A DNA stretch of 64,000 nt, from contig NOWV01000003.1 of assembly GCA_003344405.1 (NCBI GenBank), positions 62,001-126,000 of the forward strand, written 5' to 3'. Below, piece after piece: positions 57,003 to 64,000 of this stretch; positions within the stretch are counted from its first letter, which is position 1, and each line of letters opens with the position of its first letter. The notes under the pieces are model-generated. The model was not told where the DNA came from. It was given only the letters and a program-made list of their open reading frames with translations, and did not search any database. A program made the translations under genes and the position numbers. The DNA comes from Trichoplax sp. H2 (Eukaryota > Placozoa > Uniplacotomia > Trichoplacea).

Positions 57003-60000
57003 ATGTATAAAACTTGCGGAATTATCAAAATATTTTTTTCTCTTGGCTTAGCAACTTGTGCTATCCTAGGATGGAATGAACTACGCAATCTGCCACATGC
57101 TTGGAGCTCTTCAGCGCTTATTGATCCTTTTATGCTTGCCGTGATGGTAACAAGTCGATATATGACTACATAATTATTTTAATCAAACCTTTTCACGCGA
57201 CCTACGTGATCATTAAAATTTGATTGATGCCCAGTTATTTCAAGTACTATTGAAATTATAAATGCCTAACCTCTTTACTTAAGTTATATGACTAATGTAA
57301 GATATCAGACTTTAAATTTTGCAGCTACCTAAGCAATAAAAATTGAGCAAGAGCCAACAGTCAGTCCCTTTTGAATTTAGGCGCAAACGAGTGTAGCATG
57401 ATTACTATTTAAACTAGTTGACGTACTGTACGCATGACATAGGAAAAATAATTTACTACTAGCTGGAAGCTAGTTCTTTCAGCACTTCATCCATAATAAA
57501 CGCTGCTAAATGAGCTTTTTGATGGCAGAAACATATATATGTAACATGTAGTACCAAAATAATCAGAATTAAGCTTTTATTTAAAGAAAATTTCGGTTTT
57601 CTAAATATTCAGAAAGAAACTACTGACTACACGTATAAACTATAGATTGTAGTGAGATGGCAATTAATAAATGCTTACTATAGTAGCTATAAAATTTACC
57701 GCGCTAAGAGAATGTATAATATTTGTATTATAACTGTGTATTATGTAATTATTAATATATGGAATAGCAAATTTAATTGAGTCTAATAGGTTGAAACTAA
57801 TTGAGCTTCATCACTATTCACGAAATGATTTTAGGCAATTACAGCTGGTTCACTATCAATCAAATATGACAATGTCAACTCTGTACCGCTGGTAAGCAAC
57901 TCAGATATATCAGCGTAGATAGTTCATATTGTAATGTACAGGACAATTAAATCTAGGAAACCCATACGTTACTGCTGATGTTACATTGTGCTCATTTAAC
58001 TAATTTAAGGACCATGGGTTCCGGTAGTTCTTCGGTCATTAAAGTCATTAATTTTGCTGTACTATATTGAATGTATGCGTATATTTATGCCGTAATCAAA
58101 TTTGATATGGATTAATTAATTGATTAATTGTTTTTAACCATGTTTTACTTCATCTGCTCGTGACCTTAAAAATCTTCTATTTATACTTGCTTAGACGACT
58201 GGTTTAATAGCTTTCAGCATCTATGAGGCTACTTTTGCTGCTGTTAACATCTGCCGTGGAACTATTGCTTTCTATAAATCTGGGTCAAATTTCAAGCAAT
58301 CTCCGCCTGTTTTATACGGATTTAACATGGGTTTTTCAATTTTCTTCTTTATCACTTCTTTGGCTGTGGCAACATTTAATGGTTTCAAGCTAGATAGCTT
58401 CAAAACAACTGAAATTAAAGACCCAAATTATCGATTCCCTATCAATCGTCGCCTTCAGATCGCTGTCTTAATGCTGGTAAATTCACTTATCATGCATATC
58501 GTTGGATTCGTTTTGGTGGGAACAGTTCCTAAACACTACTCTTTACCTTTAAATTACCAGGGAGCAATGGTAAATATCTCACATCTATTGGATAATTAGA
58601 TGAGTGAATTAGGTTTAGCAAATCATTATTTTATATGGATTTATTCTAATACGACTGCTCATTGTGCTGAACTTGTAACGATACCATAAATAACGATCTA
58701 ATTTAACTTATTACAGTTAGAAGTCGCGGGAATTCTTGGGATATTAAGCTACGCAACAAATCAAAAGAGTATTGTAAGTTAAATTTTAAATCATTTATTA
58801 GCTTAGCTACGATAATATATAATTCGAGCTTGAGATTTTAACAAATTTTAAGAATCTTTGAACTATAGTTTTAAAACATTTATCGTTATTGCAATATCAG
58901 GTAGCTTGGTTTAAAGTTAGCGCGATATTAGCGTCAATATCTGCTTTACTTACTGGCTTTGCTTCCGTTCATGATCGGCTATACATGTTAATGGGAAGCA
59001 GCCCTTCGAAACCTATGGGATCAAATATGCTAATTCTCATGATACTTCACGATGTTACACCATACATTGGATTAGGCCTTTCGTTATTTGCTGCCTTTGC
59101 AGTTGATACCGAAACTGATACCAATGTTAATATTGAGAAGCAGCCCAAAACAGATAAGAACTACTGCATTGGTAATTCCTCAATGATTTTTGCTAGCATT
59201 CAGCTTGGTTGCGCTGTTGCGATTTCGCCGATGTTCCCGTCGCCTTTTCATAGTTTCCTGAGTTTCGTCGTTGCTTCACTTGTAAGTGGATATGTAATAA
59301 CAAGTTATAAGTAATAATGTAATTTAGATATACCGTAGTTAATGTTCCTCTGCTGTATCGTAAATTTTACGACAAATTCCGAAGTACCATCCATTCTGTA
59401 AATATATCATTGCAATAGGAAGTATACACCACATAGGCGTCTTCAATTATAATCAATTGTTAACTAATCATGTAATTAAAATGTAGAAGATAATTTGGCA
59501 ATTATAGTCATGACATTTTGTAGTATAAACATTTGTATGCAAAAATCAATTTTTTGGAAAGTCACGGAAAAATCAGCAAAAACCCCTTTTAATGTTAACG
59601 AAATCTACAAAGCTCTCTTATATTTGAATTGTACTTCATCAAGATTTGACTCGATATTTTTAGATTTGGATAAATTATTTTATTACGCCGATAAATGATA
59701 CTCAACTCAATTATCTTATTATTTTAACTATGTGTCCATATACGTATTACAGTTATTTGCTTTAGGAATCTTAGCTCATCTATCCTCGAAAACAACATGC
59801 GAATCCTTAGTAAGTATTTTGGTTGTAGGGTTCATTAGATCAGTAACTTTGTTCCTAAGTGTTTATGCCATGCGTTGTGTTTCCACTCTTAGTCGTTAAC
59901 GTTAGCACGAGGCACTTTGATACACTACCCATAGTAAGCTTACTAAAAGTCTCTTTTATTTAGGATTTACTACATTTAAATAGCATAGCCGTAATAACGT

Positions 60001-60368
60001 ATTATACCCTCATCTTAGTAATTCATTACCTTATCTTATGCTAACACATTAGGTGCAGTACAACAAGTTACTGTATTCTTACATACATAACACCATGCTA
60101 ATGTGGTCTTTATGATCTTTCATTTTAATAGAGAGTAAGCACTTATTCATTCACAATCCTGAGTATCTCCTCGGTATGTATCAATGTGATCGCTCTAACG
60201 GTTATCTATGTTGTCACCAATCCTTACGGTTCTGGGATACGAGGTATTGATTTGGCAATTCTAATCGTTGAGGTTATTAATGCAATCTTGTTTATGCTAT
60301 TTGGTTCACGGGCAGCCGAATATAATCCTGTGACATACATTAGAGAAAGGAGTGGTACTGAAGTTTAA
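57003..60368 (+). CDS. Multipass membrane protein, three tandem CD20-like modules (paralogue B)
   Basis: Seven exons join in phase 0 throughout to 435 aa: 57003-57146, 57835-57891, 58195-58569, 58717-58773, 58901-59281, 59753-59809, 60132-60368. Exons 2, 4 and 6 are 57 nt and encode AITAGSLSIKYDNVNSVPL, LEVAGILGILSYATNQKSI and LFALGILAHLSSKTTCESL. Exon 5 is 381 nt, as in the divergent neighbour. Hydrophobic segments in order per module: helix 1 and start of helix 2 in the odd exon, rest of helix 2 in the 57-nt exon, then helices 3 and 4; about twelve in total. AGSLSI closely recalls the SGSLSI signature of MS4A proteins. The tail is short (ERSGTEV) and lacks the RRPS repeats of the neighbour. 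No catalytic motif is seen, so a receptor-, channel- or scaffold-like role is only a guess. Confidence 0.82.
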
Positions 60369-61697
60369 GATTTGGTCATAATTCTGCTTCTGACATTCTA
60401 TAGCTTAAATAGCTGCTAAATCTACAGTATGTTTAACTGGTTATAGCGTTTTTTTACCGTTTGAGTCACTTTATGTCTCAATGGTAACTGATCTTAGTGT
60501 GATCGATCTGTTAAATGTATGCTGTGCATTCATAATAGAATTAGAAATATACCATTAGAATCTTGTAATTTCGAAATAATTGCGGCGTGTATAGTGGCGA
60601 GGTTGCAATATGCGTACGTACAGTATTACAAACACAGAATTCAAAAGTTTTTTATGTAGCAACGTCAGAAGTTCGATAGAAATAAATAATATTTTGTGAT
60701 TGTCGAAGTTCTGAATTTATTAAGTGTCAAATGATGAGTTTATTTACTCTATTATAACCGTGATTGGCGACCGTAGACTGATGTAACGTGACTATGATCT
60801 GCCATCATAGCTCTGCAACCTCATCAGCAGCATATTTATCAAATCTCTAGAGATCGGTATCATCAATATCATATAGTAGGAAAAGTCGAAACTGTTGCCT
60901 ATCTTTCAACATTTGATAATGTAGTTACAGTACAGTACATTAGGTAACTAAATTTGACTCCTTACATGCATTAGTTTTATAATTGCCTCAGAATTTGCTA
61001 TTTTTAATTTGTAACAGCAGTCCTAAATGCTTTCAGCATTTCGATATGCATGTATAGCAGATCACCTTTACTAGTATTACAACCTACGTAAGATATTTTG
61101 TTGATACCTTTGTACATCGAAAAAATCCGTTTTTACAGTCTCCCTGGTCATATGACTAACTCAAGAAATTGATGTAATCATAGATAGTAATTTTAGGTTC
61201 GATTTATGGTTTCGATGAGATTGATAGTCACATCCACACAACATTATTTTATCCCGGTTTAAGTCGCATTACACTTTATAAAGTATTCCGTTAATCTATA
61301 ATCAAATTCATTCGGTGTAATGCTCATGCATCACCTATCATCTCCACTATTAGATGAAATTTACTTTTTATTCAAGGCTATTAAGGCATTACAGTATCTT
61401 GTAAGTGAAATACTAACTTTATCAATAAAGAAGCAAAAGATGCACAATCAAAGTACATGGTATTTAACGAATAGGCAAACTACCTACACAATTTTATCCT
61501 TAATGTACATCAGTTAAGCTAACAATTACTTTCAAATAATATCTAGATAAATGTTACGACGGATATATCTTTACTGATACAGTATTAACACGACCTTCAT
61601 GCAGTAGCATAAACAAGCAACACGGACATCGGAAATCGAAACATCAATTAAATTTCTCCCGCAGTCTGCATTATAGTATAATTACAACCAAATTGTT
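60369..61697. other. Convergent intergenic region, no feature seen
   Basis: Between the 3' ends of the plus-strand membrane-protein gene and the E2 gene. AT-rich; nothing recognised. Confidence 0.4.
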
Positions 61698-62438
<741 letters not shown>

Positions 62439-64000
62439 CTAACAAAGCAAATCACAATCATATTATGAGGGCTGTAGTTACGCTATAATTAAAAACCAAA
62501 AGCTACCTTAAATTGGGTACCATGTTTAAATAATTAAACGATAACGTTCCAGATTTGGAAAACTCAATAGCAATAGCACAATTTTGAGAAATGATTACAA
62601 AATACTTCCTTCTATCCTTGGATTACTACAAAAAAATGCCTCCTGCAATCCGTTACTTTGAGTTTACACAGTAGCAGAAACGTGTCTGGATTGTATTTTT
62701 ATTGCTTGCTTATGTAATGCTTCTCATGTATTTAGTGAAATAAAATCAAGGATTGAATATTCAGCAAACAGCTATTTGAATAAGTTTCAAATAATGATCC
62801 CCTTTCCCCATTGAATAAAGGCAAAGCAGTTTCTGTTAGATATCTTCAATAAGCATATTCCAGGAGTAATGCATACGTTGGCAGATCCGTGAATACACCA
62901 CTTAATAAACTAAGAATGCAAATCTTTTTGCAATAGATAGATACTGTAATGCAAAGCTACTACAGTACCATAGAACATCCTACTGTACTCTACATACTGT
63001 ATATCAGAAGAAGCAAATGAGGAGACAAGGAACTGATAAGACCTAGTACTTCACTTTATTTATTATTCTTTCATTTTTATGTTTCAAACGGAATTAGAAA
63101 GTCCAATATTGGGCTGCAATCGAAACACAGTTTAAACGTATAAAGAAATGCACAGAGCATTACATGGTACCGTATGTATCATATAGAAGTTCAATCCAAG
63201 AATTTTTCAGCTAATGAAAGTTTTCTTCAGAAGACTTATAAGATTTACTGCAATGCACTCCAGCTGCATAATATAATCATTTCACAAAATAGAGCTATTG
63301 AGTCCAATAAAACAAAATTCTTAGAACTGGAAGTCTTTATTATCATTTTCTAGCTCCAGTCAATCACGGTCCTTCGAAAGCTGACGATTAATAATTTTAT
63401 AAACAAGTTATCAACTTACTAAGATTGTTACAGACCAATGTTAAGACTGAGCCCACTATACGATAACGCTTACTAACAGTTTTTATGCCGCACTGAGCTT
63501 GCATTTTGGTTACAAATAGTATAGTTTATGTAGATAAAATAGTAGGCATGATTAAGTCAAAATGAAGAGTTGCACAATCTCCATAATTAATCTCATAGCA
63601 ACGGTGCAAATAAAATTTCACATTTAAATTGTAAGTAATAATTTATAAACTGCTAAAAACTACCAAGAAGCAAGATTCTGAGCAACTTCCATATACGCGT
63701 ACTACCGTCTTGATCTTAAAAGAGAAGTAATTAGCTCTGAAGCCGGTAACGGGAGAGAATATACCAATTCAAGATGTTTAGGTCTTTTATAATATTATTG
63801 TGGTGTGGACGCATTCAGTAACTAGTATTACGCAGCGAAAGCTATAACATCAGTAATGTTTTACATATCCTGTATGAAGCGCATTGTTAGATTTCGCATT
63901 CTAGCAGTGCTGTGATCGTTGATCTGTCTACTATCAACTTTCTGAACTCACCGATATCGTCACGTTATAAAAATTGTCATAGATCTTTAAAGTATAATTC
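62439..64000. other. Upstream of the E2 gene; no feature resolved
   Basis: Should contain the missing 24-nt first coding exon and promoter of the E2 gene. A few GTAC words near 62940-63005. No other gene recognised to the window end. Confidence 0.35.

Overview
The window is nuclear DNA of an animal: AT-rich (roughly two thirds A+T), with compact multi-exon genes whose introns are mostly GT-AG and run from about 50 bp to 2.7 kb. The gene set includes CaMKII with its hub domain, 4E-BP with mTORC1 sites, erlin, FBXW7 and CNOT6/CCR4. Gene density, intron size and sequence divergence suggest an early-branching metazoan; a placozoan (Trichoplax/Hoilungia) is my best guess, but it is inference. There are no bacterial operons, CRISPR arrays or rRNA genes.

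Layout. 1-3053 (-): 5' half of SEC31 (COPII coat), running off the left edge. 4757-10546 (+): CaMKII, 18 exons, fully reconstructed. 10547-15330: gene-poor, with a Cys-rich frame broken by stops, a 16-bp hairpin, a dispersed repeat, a 667-bp foldback element and a dense GTAC repeat field. 15331-16124 (+): 4E-BP. 17805-21267 (-): erlin, 13 exons, head-to-head with OSTC (23457-25579, +). Between them is a 20-N gap flanked by two copies of the same 1.3-1.4 kb, which reads as unmerged haplotype contig ends. 27083-27302 (-): a small membrane protein. 27392-31399 (-): FBXW7. 32975-35502 (+): CNOT6-type CCR4 deadenylase. 36860-37667 (-): an unrecognised three-exon membrane protein. 40144-45058 (+): a RhoGAP. 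46251-50377 (+): RUVBL1/pontin. 51756-55327 (-) and 57003-60368 (+): a divergent pair of paralogous multipass membrane proteins, each built from three tandem CD20-like modules. 61698-62438 (-): UBE2D-type E2, first exon not found.

Two things stand out. First, tracts built from the pentamer GTACW (W = A or T), palindromic around GTAC, form dense fields. Each of the five densest fields lies just upstream of a start codon or inside a divergent promoter (CaMKII, 4E-BP, erlin/OSTC, CNOT6, RUVBL1). Second, the divergent membrane-protein pair shares an unusual exon plan: exons 2, 4 and 6 are each exactly 57 nt, phase 0, and encode six versions of one 19-residue segment, showing internal triplication followed by gene duplication.

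The genes are mostly conserved housekeeping or signalling genes (ER export, N-glycosylation, ER-associated degradation, ubiquitin ligation, deadenylation, translation control, AAA+ chromatin remodelling) and do not form one pathway. FBXW7 and the UBE2D-like E2 belong to the ubiquitin system, in which erlin also takes part.
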